A DNA stretch of 64,000 bases, from contig JAUKUA010000001.1 in the NCBI GenBank assembly GCA_030549175.1, positions 8,122,001 through 8,186,000 on the forward strand, in the 5' to 3' direction. Below are positions 54,166-64,000 of this stretch, in pieces. The first letter of the stretch is position 1; each line of letters begins with the position of its first letter. This DNA comes from Lasiosphaeris hirsuta. Taxonomy: Eukaryota > Ascomycota > Sordariomycetes > Sordariales > Lasiosphaeriaceae. The notes beneath the pieces were generated by a model. It worked only from the letters and a program-made list of their open reading frames with translations. It had not been told where the DNA came from and made no database searches. The translations under genes were made by a program, and so were the position numbers.

Positions 54166-54252
54166 GTTTCGGTAGCTCAGGGGTAGAGCAATCGGCTGCA
54201 GTCCTCACAGGATGGATCCGATAGGTCAGGCGTTCAAATCGCCTTCGAAACT
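54166..54252 (+). tRNA. tRNA-Cys(GCA) with 15-nt intron
   Basis: Acceptor arms GTTTCGG/TCGAAAC, D-arm GCTC-AGGGGTA-GAGC, anticodon stem ATCGG/CCGAT, anticodon loop CTGCAG before a 15-nt intron (TCCTCACAGGATGGA), T-arm AGGCG-TTCAAAT-CGCCT and discriminator T, which is characteristic of tRNA-Cys. A T5 terminator lies at 54257-54261. Confidence 0.93.
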
Positions 54253-56215
54253 TGTATTTTTGTTGGGTTGAATGAACCGTTTTCCGGGTTCTTCGACCGC
54301 TCTGAAGAATAAAGATCGGCCTGCCGGTTTCCTCGGTCTTATTTTTGGATGTGGGAGTCCCTGGTTGCCTCGATACAATTGCGTGCTCTCGAGGACGAAG
54401 CCCGCCGACCCCACTTTCGTCCTCGAGCGACAGCGGTCACGAGTCAACCTCCTCCTTTTGCGATCTTCTTCTTTCAGCTACCAGTTGTGCTTCCACTGCC
54501 CATGTTGTGTCTGGTGTCGAGTTATTTCTGTTCGCATCGCACCAAGCTACCACTTGTTCTTCACGTCTTCTTATTTTCTCTTCGCTGCATGCACGCCCAT
54601 TTGCATCACGCCATCCCGCCAGCAAAAACCACGAGCACCTCCTGCGCGTCTTTGCGCATCTTTGCGACCCTTCCTTAGCCCAATTGGGGTATATTACTCA
54701 TGACCCTACAGGCGCCGAGTAGGGCTAGTGGACACGAGCGCAACGGGTGGTCTCGTCAATGAGCACCCACGGGCATCATTCATGGATGGTAATGTTGGTG
54801 CCTCGAGCGTTGTAGCATGGCACCCAAGAATCCTTCATCGGGTCGACGGCTGCTGTCAGCACAGCGCAAGGTGGCCAGCACCGAGACGACCTAACGTCCC
54901 TGCAATGTCCTTTCTGTCTGGTTCGGCAAGGGCTGGCAGCGGCTGGCAATATCTGCAATCTGGGGGCCTGGGGCTCTGGGGCCCTGGGGCCCGCGAGTGA
55001 CATGCAGCATCCTTGCCGGCCGTCCCGCGCTTCCACATCCGACCTCTTTCCTCTTTTCGTAAACCGATTTTGCCTATCCAACGGGTTTTAGTGAGAGCCT
55101 CCCCAGGACCGCTCAGAGCTGCTGGGAGCTGCCAGGTAGCTGAAATGCAGCGAAATGCGAATCTGATGCCAAGCCCGCCGTCGGAATCCTGCGCAACCCC
55201 CACCTGCCACCCAGCACGCCTACCCCAGCACACCAGTCCACCTCCAGCACACCCCCAGCACACCAGTCCACCTCCAGCACACCCCCAGCACACCAGCACA
55301 CCAGCACACCAGCACACCAGCACACACCCGGCACAACCTACCCCTCGCAGCTGCCCTGCCCGCCAACCTCCTGCCCTGGGCGCAGCCTGGGACCTGCCGT
55401 GCCCTGCCGTTGGCAGCTGCCCACTGCCGAAACTTGAACTGCTGGCCGGAGCGGTTGGAAAAGAGGGCAGGAGCGAGATGGAGGGTAGAGGCCGAGGGCA
55501 GACGGTGTTCCAGGAAGGTAGCCCAGGCTTGGACCCAGGAATGCGACACGCCTACGTCCGGGGGGCTCATGCACCTCACCACACCTGCACATCTACGGTG
55601 CAACTCAACTCGGACTGCCGCGACCGCTGTCCTGCGACTGCGACTGCGACCGCCTCCCCTTGCCCTCCTTTGTGGTCCCCTCTCATCCCGTCTCGTCCAA
55701 CTTGCGAGCTCCCACCTCCCCGCCAGCGAGGGCCGGAGAGGCAGAAGGCCAAGCGGGAAGCCAAGCCAACAGAGCTAGCGCGGCGATTAGGTTGCCCTAC
55801 CTTACAGATCAGCCATTAACCATTGCTCCCGCTGGTGCCCCGGAGCTGTGGCATCTATTTCTCGCTTCTCGTTCCCGTCCCTCTGACCTCATGTCTCACC
55901 GTCTCATGGCTTCTGCGTAACCTCACAGTCCGAGCCTCCGCCACCACCGACCAACACACAGCACATAATCCAACTGGAACCCATAATACACATAATTAGT
56001 CCCTGCCACCCCGCTCCCCGTACCCATCTGCCCAGGATCCATAGCTCTCGGCCAAGACTAAAAGCATGGCCAGCTCCTGATCCGTGGATCGGCAATTGTT
56101 GTCTGAGCTCTCTTCATCCCCGTTGTTTCCACTATTTACACACGCCCACCCGTCCACACGGAAGCCACTACCTCCATATCACCCTGGGGTGTTCCTCACC
56201 ACAAAGTTCCCGGCG
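54253..56215. other. Intergenic with CA/CC-rich minisatellite and long leader of polyQ gene
   Basis: No supported gene. A frame open over 55013-55819 (+) runs through the minisatellite and is low-complexity rather than protein-like. Confidence 0.45.
55223..55329 (+). repeat. Minisatellite: 30-nt unit passing into 10-nt unit
   Basis: Two perfect 30-nt copies start at 55223 and 55253. A third copy shortens into four to five tandem CAGCACACCA units. Confidence 0.92.
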
Positions 56216-56252
56216 ATGGAGTCCAACAAGGCACAGGAGTCGTCCAGTCAAG

Positions 56253-56291
<39 letters not shown>

Positions 56292-58840
56292 CCCCGCCGC
56301 CCCAGTATCCCCAACAGGCCCAGACACCACCAGCGCAGCAAGTGCTGGAGGGATGGAGCCCCATTCCCACGGTTGGCGGCACCGCCGTTGAACACTCACA
56401 AGTCTCACCACCCCCTTCCTCGTTCAATGCGTCGGCTAAAAAGATGAGCGATGACGCCTATGACTCCCCCTACGGCTACAACACCGTTGGGCTCGGCATC
56501 CAGCAGTCGCCTGGCCAGCAGCAACGGCCAGGCTATGTTTCTCAAGAGCCCTTTCTTGGCCAGCCCCAAGATCAAGCCAGCCCTCAGTTCCCAGACACTC
56601 CACGCACATATTACCAATCCAATGACTATCTGCTCGGGAGTCCTAGGCCGCAGCAGCAGTTCGACCAGTCCCCGTATCAGTATGACCAGTCCTACGGGCA
56701 GCAGGCGTATGGCGTGCAAAACCCGCCGGCACCATCATCCAAAGCTCCTCGCAAGAAGGCGCGGTGGGGATGGGAATGGACGGATTCCAGCTGGGTCATG
56801 TATGGCTTACTGCTATTCGGCATTGTCGTTGCCGCCTCTCACCACATCTTTTACTCCAAGCTTGTCGGGAAGCCGGCAGATGACCAGCTCAAGATGATGC
56901 GGTTTGGCACCCTGTTTGCATATATCGCCAAGTCGTCCCTTGTGTCGGCCGTCATTTTCTCATATCGCCAGCAGATCTGGGTGACGGTGAGGAAGAAGAC
57001 GCTCAAGCTGCGGACCATTGACAATCTCTTCGCCGCTGTCGAGGATCTGAGAGCCGTAGCGAGTTGGGAGCTTGCCAAGCAGGCGAAGGTGGCATTGGGC
57101 TTGGCTATCATTGCATGGTTTGCATTATCTCGCTCCTTCTATTGTGAGCCCCAGCTAATTGTACAAAGGCTTTTCCCCCTCGTCATCATCTTGACTCCGG
57201 CAACACTCACCGTTGCCCCCTTAACCCAGACCGACGTCACCAATTGCAGTGCCGTCCGGACCCTGAACTTTGAGTTGGAGAAGGACAAGAACTGGCGGCT
57301 CCCGCAGCGCATCAACGGCTTCCCCGGACTCTCTCTGTCACTCTGGAACAACACCATGCCCCTGACGGGTGAAATCTTCGATCCTTTCAACTCAACCTTC
57401 TTCGACTACTGGACCGGCAGCAGCTGGCAGACCAGCAACGTTGTGACTCTGAGCGCCTACTCTACCGCGGTAGTCCCACGAGAGAATGTCTCGGCCGAGA
57501 CCTGCGGCGTTGGCTGGAACTGCAGCTACACCATTTCCTTCACCGGGCCTGGCTACAAGTGCGAGCAGCTCGCCAGAGGCCGCAACGACAACACGGCCAA
57601 GCTCAAGGAGCTCCAGTCGCCATTTGACACAACCTCGCTGATTCCCGATGGCGACTTTAGCTACATTTCACACGCCACCCTTGGCGAGTATTCGGCTGTC
57701 CAGATCGAAGCCGAGCCTGGTGGCATTCCGTTGATCCCGCCACCGTTTCCCAAGAACCTCGGAGCCTTTAGGACCGAGCCTGTCTTGTGGGTCGGTCACT
57801 CTGACTTGGTCAACCCGAGCGATCCGGTCCCTGAGGGGAGGGTGGATCCCAAATTCAACTCGTCTTTTATTCCCGTCATCTTTCGATGCGAGCATTACGT
57901 GACCAAGTACACGGTGCAATTTAACCATACTTACTCAGCTCAGAACACCAAGGTTCTCAGCAGGGAATACATACGCCCGGTCGTCAACACGACCTTTTTG
58001 CCTGGTGTGGATGCGAATGATGGCACCAAGGACAACATCACAGCCACACCCGAGTCGAACTACATTATGCCCCTAGACGTCGACAACTACCGCATCGCGG
58101 GGGCTTATCACTCTCTAGGCGCCCAGATGCGAGGCCACATCAACGGTACGATCCAGTACTCACCCTACGTCCTAGCCAACACAGAAGCCATGAAGACGCG
58201 CCTGATCAACAAAGCGACTTACCTCACGGTGCCCAATCTCCGACAGCAGGTCCAGGCCTTTTACGAGAACATTCTCCTCTCGCTCCTCAACAACCCGCAG
58301 TTCGTCGTGGTGGCCTGGGCCGCCAACGAGACGCAGCGCTCTGGTCCGGCCAACGAAACGGTATCCAACGACCCGGCGCTGGGCTACCCGTGCGTCAAGA
58401 CGCGGGTGATCAACGCCTACGCCTACAACGTCCGCGATCTCTGGATCGTCTACACATTTGCGATTGTGGCATGCATCGTCAGCGTGGTGCTGGGTGCGCT
58501 GGCATTGGCGGATAACAACAACCACGTGCGGGACACCAAGTTCTCGAGCATTGTGGCAACTACGAGGGCACCGTGTCTCGAGGATCTGCCGTGGACGACA
58601 TCCAAGTGGGGCGAGGTGCCTAAGGAGGTGCGCGAGACGAGGATGGGCTACGGCGTGGTCAGCGATGAGGGGGCGGGCGGTCGCGGCACGCCAAGTGTCA
58701 GGGGTACCAATGGGGAAGGGGTGGCATATGGGTTCGCGCCGGTCGAGGTTATTGACCGGGCGAGGACAGACACCATGATTAGCACGGCCAAGAGTCCGGC
58801 GACGAGCAGTGTCATTTCTTTTGGACGGCGAAGGAAGTAG
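56216..58840 (+). CDS. PolyQ multi-pass membrane glycoprotein, unknown function
   Basis: Intronless, 874 residues from the ATG at 56216; upstream in-frame codons offer no ATG. The cytosolic N-tail (about 180 residues) starts MESNKAQESSSQGQQQ, has a pure Gln run and is rich in Gln/Pro/Tyr. Four hydrophobic segments follow: SWVMYGLLLFGIVVAAS, TLFAYIAKSSLVSAVIF, KVALGLAIIAWFALSRS and LFPLVIILTPATLTVAPL. A large extracytoplasmic domain with over a dozen N-x-S/T sites comes next, then a last helix (VYTFAIVACIVSVVLGALAL) and a cytosolic tail. I recognise the architecture as one conserved in filamentous ascomycetes. Some databases call relatives formylmethionine deformylase-like, which nothing here supports. 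Possible sensor or wall protein, but this is a guess. Confidence 0.85.
56255..56290 (+). repeat. CAG triplet run encoding polyglutamine
   Basis: About twelve uninterrupted CAG codons within the N-terminal tail of the membrane glycoprotein. Confidence 0.95.
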
Positions 58841-60378
58841 GTCTGGGGTCACGGGTGGATAAAATCTGACATTTTAGCGACGGGTCATTTGGTTGTTTAT
58901 TTTCAATATTTAATGTATATAGTCTCATATGATGATGATTATTGCTGTCTAATCCACGACTGTCACGTTTCCGTTCATGCCACTTGAAGTTTGCGTTTCT
59001 GTACTAGTATCGCGCGGCGATTGATTTAGTGTGCGGTTTCATGTGTCCAGTCTGAGTCCAGAGTTCCCAAGCCAATCTGTCCCTTGCAGCGAAGGGGGGA
59101 GGGGCGGGGACGGGGACGGGCCCGTGGGCGGCGCGATGCGGCCTTGACCTGATCGAGCTCTGCAAAAGGACACACTCTCGAAAAGGGTGGTCTGCAAAAG
59201 GGGGGCCTAGCCCAAGGTAAGGCTGGGCCGGGGTCACGATAGAAGTCATGTCACGGTCGGTTGCAGACCCAGCGGTAGGGCAGCGACAGGGATCGGGATC
59301 CTTTGGGGTCTTTTTTGAGACTCAGGCTCTGACTCTCTTTATTTCATCTGGGAGTCCGTCCTAGTTTAGGTGTAGGCGTTGTTTTACATTCTCCTGCGCT
59401 GCCACTGGAGGGCATGCGCTGGTGATCATTGGCGTTCCGCGCGCGCAACTTACATGATAACTTTGAATTTCCGGGGTTGAGGAACTAGGTGCTAACGGGA
59501 TGGGATGGGAGATGGGGAGGTTGCTAAGTGAGGGTGTGTCAGCTGATTGCTCAGACTCGGAGTCCGAGGAAGCGCCACGCTAGGGCCGTTGTGCCCCTTA
59601 CAGGTGGTGAATGTTGAGACCTAAACGGGAGGGAGGTTATCGCGGGTGGGAGGAGGGTGAGATGTTTGGTTGAGATGGTCAGAACCTTCTGGTTGAGGAG
59701 GGGTTCTGGGTAAGCTGGTTGCAGTTTGCGGAGATTTGATTTATTGGTATTGAAGCGCTGCATGATTTACAATGCCTTTTGGTTTGGGAAAAGGAGGTCG
59801 TGATGGCAAGTCTTGGAATTTTGGTAGTTGAGGACGGGAGATTTAGCCTCTCATGCAAGTTGGTTAGATGGATCATTTCATTCCGCCCGATTTCATGTCA
59901 GGTCTAACCCTATGAGATTCTTTGACTTGCGATGAAAATTTTGTAAAGATATTTTGCCCGTCACTTGTGCGCCCCGCCGCCGTGAACTGAGGTCACTCTT
60001 TTTCCCTTGATGCCTAGGCCAGGGCCGCCAGGCGGCGAGCTGGGCCAGGTGACCCACTGCCTGAGGACGCCATGCTTTCAGGCGCCAAAAACTCAACTTG
60101 AACGCCTCAACACCAGTCAAACGCGACTTGGCGCGAACTTGCAAACGTCAAACTTGCCTGCAACCACGACAAACTTTGGACAAACTCGACCCCGGAAGCG
60201 CCGTCTGCCGGCCACCTCTCAACACGGCGCTACTTGCTAAGCTAAGCTACGCGCGACTCGTATCTGCTGTCTGGCCGCATCTCGGGTGGCAGTCGCCGGT
60301 TGCCAGTTGCCGCTGGGGAGCACCGAGGCGACCGCATCCTGCCTGGCATCCTGCGATCGCGACCGACACACTCGCAAC
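58841..60378. other. Intergenic
   Basis: 3' flank of the polyQ gene, a TTTA-rich stretch near 58895-58925, then mixed sequence. No gene I can support. Confidence 0.45.
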
Positions 60379-61641
60379 ATGCCACGCCAATTGCCGTGGA
60401 AGACCGGCACCCCACAGCAGAGCGCAGCTCGCGCCGTGGCGACGGCGAACCCCGCGTCAGCAAGCCCGAGTCCGGCTCCGCCTCACCGACCCAGTGGCGC
60501 ACAGCCATTGACGAGAGCGACACCCGATCAGTCGGCGAGGGCGACGCCCAAACCAAGGCGCAGCCTGGCTCTGGGTTCAGGTACCACAACACGCCTCTAG
60601 CGATTACGATTACGCACTCTGTTTTCGTGGAGCCGCAAGCTGTGCTGACGACTAACGACCAATCTCCCAGGCCGGTCGCCGTCCACCTCACCGCCACCCG
60701 AGCCACTCAAGGAAGAGCAAGTCGATTTTCGCGAGTTCATGTGTCACAGCCGCGTCGTCTGACAACATTCCGCTAGGTTTATGATCGAGGGTGTCGATCG
60801 GGATGACAAGTACCGCATGGTCGAGGACGAGTTTCTCGTTGTCGCCGGCGATTTCACCAAGCACCTCCATGCTGCCGAGTACCAGCGGCTCAAGAATCTC
60901 GCCAAGACGCAGAATGCCGAGACGATCCAGAACATCTCGCGGCCTGTCACCGGCGAGATGACCGAGCTGGTGAAACGACGTCACGCCGCTCTCGGAACCG
61001 CAGCCAGGCAGCGCAAGGGTATTGCAAATGCGCTCGGGAAACGACCGGGCAGAGACGCCTCCGACACCGAGGGCGATGACGTTCTCCCGAGCAGGGCGGA
61101 CACATCCTTGCGAGGGCTGATGGACAGCCCGCGGAAGCGGGCAGTACCCTTGATTCCCTTAGCTGCCATGGCCGGAGGATCCCGTGCTGCAGTTGCAGGA
61201 CGCCAGGACCTATCCGACACAAGTCCCTCTCGCCGTTCAGCCCTACGGCGAGCTATCAAACGGGAGCTCAGCCTTAATGCCGACTCCGATGGTGGTGATC
61301 TGGATAGCCAAACCCCCCCGCCAGCAATGCCCCAGAGGCGGCACCATTCTGTGATGTCTGATGATGCGCCACTAGCGCAACAGCCTGCAGCTGCGAGGTT
61401 GCCTCCAAGGCAGCCTAAGGGCCATCAGCAGCCACCTTTGAAAACCGAGATCAGCAGTGGATCCGGTGAAGGAACAGCTCAGCCTGCCTCACTGGACAAG
61501 GAGGCCGAGACTAACGATGACGACTTCTTTTCCAGAATTCGGGCTCGGAAAGAGGAGCAACGACGGAAGCGCGAGAGCAGCCGCGTCAAAATCAAAACTG
61601 AATCCCAGACGACATCTCTGAACGATATCCCTTTCCTCTGA
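60379..61641 (+). CDS. Conserved basic fungal protein of unknown function
   Basis: Three exons, 60379-60580, 60671-60740 and 60777-61641, keep phase and give 378 residues. The start is MPRQLPWKTG. Exon 2 encodes GRSPSTSPPPEPLKEEQVDF. Exon 3 opens with the conserved-looking MVEDEFLVVAGDFTKHLHAA and EYQRLKNLAKTQNAETIQNI, then SRPVTGEMTELVKRR. The remainder is Ser/Arg/Lys-rich and probably disordered, with possible nuclear-localisation clusters (SRIRARKEEQRRKRESS). Intron 2 is only 36 nt (60741-60776) yet has GT...GTCTGAC...CGCTAG. I recall this pattern in other ascomycete proteomes but no function. Nuclear location is inferred from composition. Confidence 0.75.
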
Positions 61642-61747
61642 TATTAAAAACAACAATTTCGGCTATGCGTTAGGGACTACTACAGTACACCAGACACCGA
61701 TAACCCGTCCTCAGAATCAACTACCATTATGATGCAAACGATCCAGC

Positions 61748-63053
61748 CTACACAGGCGTCTCAAACGGCCTCTCGGCCTGGGGCGTGATGCGCGCCAAGT
61801 GCCGCCTCTGCCCGTTCTTCCAGTCAATGAGGGCCGAGTGCTGCGTGACCCGGTTGTCCCACACGACGACCGTGCCCTCCTCCCACTTGACTCTCGCCTG
61901 GAAGTCCGCGCCGTACGCCAGGTGGTCGTACAGGAACTTGAGGAGCGCGTCCGACTCCTCCTTCTTAAGGCCCACGATATCACGGGTAACTAGTGTCATG
62001 TCAGCCTTGGTTTCAATACGAGGTCTCTCGCGCGTGGAGCCAGCCTTACACTGCGGGTTCACGTAAATAGCCTTCTCGCCGGTGGAAGGGTGCGTGCGGA
62101 TGATGGGGTGCTCGTTGACGACGGGGTCGCGGCGCTTGATGCTGCCGCGGGCTGCCGCCGCGTTGACCTGCTCGATGCCCGAGTGGGTAGCCTTGAGGCC
62201 GTGAAGGCGCTCGCGGAAGAGCGGGCTGAGGCGGTTGTAAGCCTCTGCCGCGTCGACGAAGAGGGTGTCGCCGCCCGTCTCGGGCTTGTCGAGGATGTAC
62301 AGGAACGTGGTTCCGGGCGGCTGCTGCTCATAGGACACGTCCGAGTGCCAGGCCACTGAGCTTGTCCGGTTCGCGAAGAATTGGTCGACGCTGTTGTCGC
62401 CCGCCCCACGGTGCACGAGGTGGACCTCGGGGAAGCCCTCGGGAGAGCCCGAAGTGGGGTGGATGTGGTGGCTACGGGCTATGTCAGTCTCGCCTCTACT
62501 CTCTCCTTTGAAACGGGGTAAATCATACCGGCCGAAGTAACCACCAAACTCGAGCGCCTTCTCAATCGGCAGGTCCGCAAAGTCCTGGCCGCGGAAGGCG
62601 ACGACCTTGCGCTCGGCGACGAAGCGTGCGAGCTCGTCCTTGCCCGCTGACGTCAACGAGGTGAGCTGGATCCCCCGGACCTCGGTGCCGATGGTCGGCG
62701 TGAGATGGGTGACGGCGGCGCCCTCGGGCAGGAGGTTGGGGAAGGTCGTGTCGGCATCCTTGCCGTGCTCGACGTGCTCGAAGGGCTCGAGGGTAGGGTA
62801 CTTTTGCTCGGGGTTCCACGTGGGAAGGTAGTGAGGGTACTGGACGGGGTTAGTATCTCGGCGGTTTCGGGTGGAGGTGGGACGGTGGTGTGCTGCTCAC
62901 CTTGGCGGCCTGGAAGCCCTCCTTCTTGCCGGTCTCAATCTCGGCGTCGAACTTGGTGGGCGCGAGCTCCTTGTACACGCCCTTGTGGGCGGCGTACTTG
63001 GGTTCGAAGAGCGTCTCCGGGACGACGATGGTCTCTGCGGGACCGGGAGCCAT
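61748..63053 (-). CDS. TauD/TfdA-type alpha-ketoglutarate-dependent dioxygenase
   Basis: Fe(II)/2-oxoglutarate oxygenase. Relatives such as yeast Jlp1 release sulfite from taurine and other sulfonates. Exons 63053-62901, 62839-62529, 62471-62050 and 61989-61748 keep phase (375 residues); introns are 57-61 nt. The ATG at 63053 starts MAPGPAETIVVPE. The iron ligands are H and D in VAWHSDVSYEQQPPG and the distal His in TQHSALIDWKNGQ; RRHLARI supplies the 2-oxoglutarate-binding Arg. RHHIHPTSG and FTRDIVGLKKEES are typical TauD elements reached only after correct splicing. There is no signal peptide, so it is probably cytosolic. Substrate could be sulfonate, sulfate ester or another small acid. 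Confidence 0.92.
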
Positions 63054-64000
63054 GTTTGCGGATCGAGGCCGTGTGGGTGGTGATGTCAATGGCGTGTAGG
63101 CTGTCTGTCTGATCTACCGAAGTACAGGCAACCACCACAATCACCGGGGCTCCCTCATCGTCCTTTATACATCTTGTACCATTGCTTATTCACCTTGGGC
63201 CGTTTTGCGGGGTTGTACCATGACGATGGCATATGGCATGGATAGGATGGCGCGAACGCCCTCTGTTCCAATCAGCGGCCCCGATGGCCATCGGCAAAGC
63301 CATGTGGCTCCTCGTCAATCGCACTTGAGCTGGGAACGCTTTGCGCGTCCGGTGCCGATCCGGCTTGTTTCTTGTGTGTAGGCACCCATCCGTTTTTGGG
63401 GGCACCCGCACCCGTTTCCCGGGGCAATCAAATCTGATAATGCGTTCCTGGGCCCTGGGGAAACCCGAAAGGTGGGTTTTGGGGCCTTGGTAGCGAGTAG
63501 CAGCGCGTGGTGGATAGGTCCCCGATGTTGTTAGACGCGGTGCGGATCACGCCATCGCGTCTAAGGGCCTCCCCAGCACGTCATTCCCGCGCGAGGCACC
63601 AATGGCGGGACCCAGGGCAAAGCGGCGATAGTGCGATCGCGAGGTTGCTAGCCTTCGGAGATAGGAGGTCGGTGGACGGTCACGGGGGTGTTTGGGATCG
63701 CGGATGGCATGATTTGTCGGATGGGGGTGCCCCCGGGTCGTCCTGTTTGGATGGTCTCGATGGGGGTTGTGCTGGGGGGATGGGTAATGTAATGGGATTA
63801 CGTGGAGGTTTGCTGCTGTTGGGGCGGTGCGGTGTTTAGGCAGGGTGAGGTTGGATGGGGTTTTGGGGATGGTTTCGATGCTTTTCGAGGTGTGTGCTCA
63901 GTGTTGGATCGTGATGGAAGTGCGGGTGGTGGTGATGCGGCTGCTATGCAATGTCTTGGCGGAATTTGGGGTTGGGGTGGTGATTTGTCAGGTTTGGGCT
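63054..64000. other. Dioxygenase promoter and G/T-rich edge sequence
   Basis: After the dioxygenase leader, the last 500 bases are G/T-rich on the plus strand with many GGGG and GGTGG runs. No gene seen. Confidence 0.45.
63162..63169 (-). promoter_or_regulatory. TATA-like box of dioxygenase gene
   Basis: TATAAAGG on the minus strand about 110 nt upstream of the ATG at 63053. Inference only. Confidence 0.4.

Noticed and set aside
55013..55819. 268-codon plus-strand open frame
   Set aside because: It runs through the CA/CC minisatellite and has skewed, low-complexity composition. The minus strand is equally open there.
60600..60776. Second-frame reading of exon 1 of the gene at 60379 (GFRYHNTPLAITITHS...)
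   Set aside because: The intron 60581-60670 (GTACCA...CTCCCAG) removes it and gives a phase-correct junction into GRSPSTSPPPEP.

Overview
The window looks like nuclear DNA of a filamentous ascomycete, most likely a Sordariomycete near the Sordariales. It carries an intact eEF3 gene, a HET-C2-type glycolipid transfer protein, a secreted S41-peptidase relic of the type common in these fungi, a secreted TNT-domain NADase, and mostly 50-90 nt introns with GCTAAC/GCTGAC-like branch sites. The order-level placement is inference. No operon, virus, CRISPR array or complete transposon is visible. Starts were set on ATG codons and introns were placed by splice signals plus reading frame.

Layout. 1-3945 (-): large DUF3433 membrane protein, cut by the window edge. 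5415-7587 (-): glutaminyl-tRNA synthetase. 8575-9228 (+): macro-domain protein. 9726-13775 (-): damaged zincin-like gene of about 1,190 codons with one frameshift and one in-frame stop. 15160-16592 (+): S41 peptidase pseudogene that has lost its middle. 16780-16865: degenerate intron-bearing tRNA-like gene. 17390-20944 (-): eEF3. 20945-24266: gene-poor. 24267-24630 (+): CsbD-like small protein. 25015-26799 (-): secreted SBP56-like beta-propeller. 28697-28780: tRNA-Lys. 30058-32748 (-): F-box/ankyrin protein. 34314-35169 (-): GLTP/HET-C2, divergent from phospholipase D at 36285-39121 (+). 39873-40547 (-): secreted TNT-domain NADase. 41501-42361 (-): orphan ORF with a seven-residue repeat. 42791-45163 (-): DEAD-box helicase Dbp7. 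45664-47505 (-): MFS transporter with a stop near its start. 48938-49934 (+): NADH-cytochrome b5 reductase. 51326-53245 (+): secreted alpha/beta hydrolase in eight exons. 54166-54252: tRNA-Cys. 56216-58840 (+): polyglutamine membrane glycoprotein. 60379-61641 (+): conserved basic protein of unknown role. 61748-63053 (-): TauD-type dioxygenase.

Most genes act independently. Translation and ribosome biogenesis are covered by GlnRS, eEF3, Dbp7 and the tRNAs. Lipid handling is covered by GLTP, PLD and the b5 reductase. Secreted or surface functions are covered by the NADase, SBP56-like protein, hydrolase, S41 relic and MFS transporter. The most notable material is the gene decay: three loci have premature stops, a frameshift or an internal deletion while the rest of their reading frames remain coherent.
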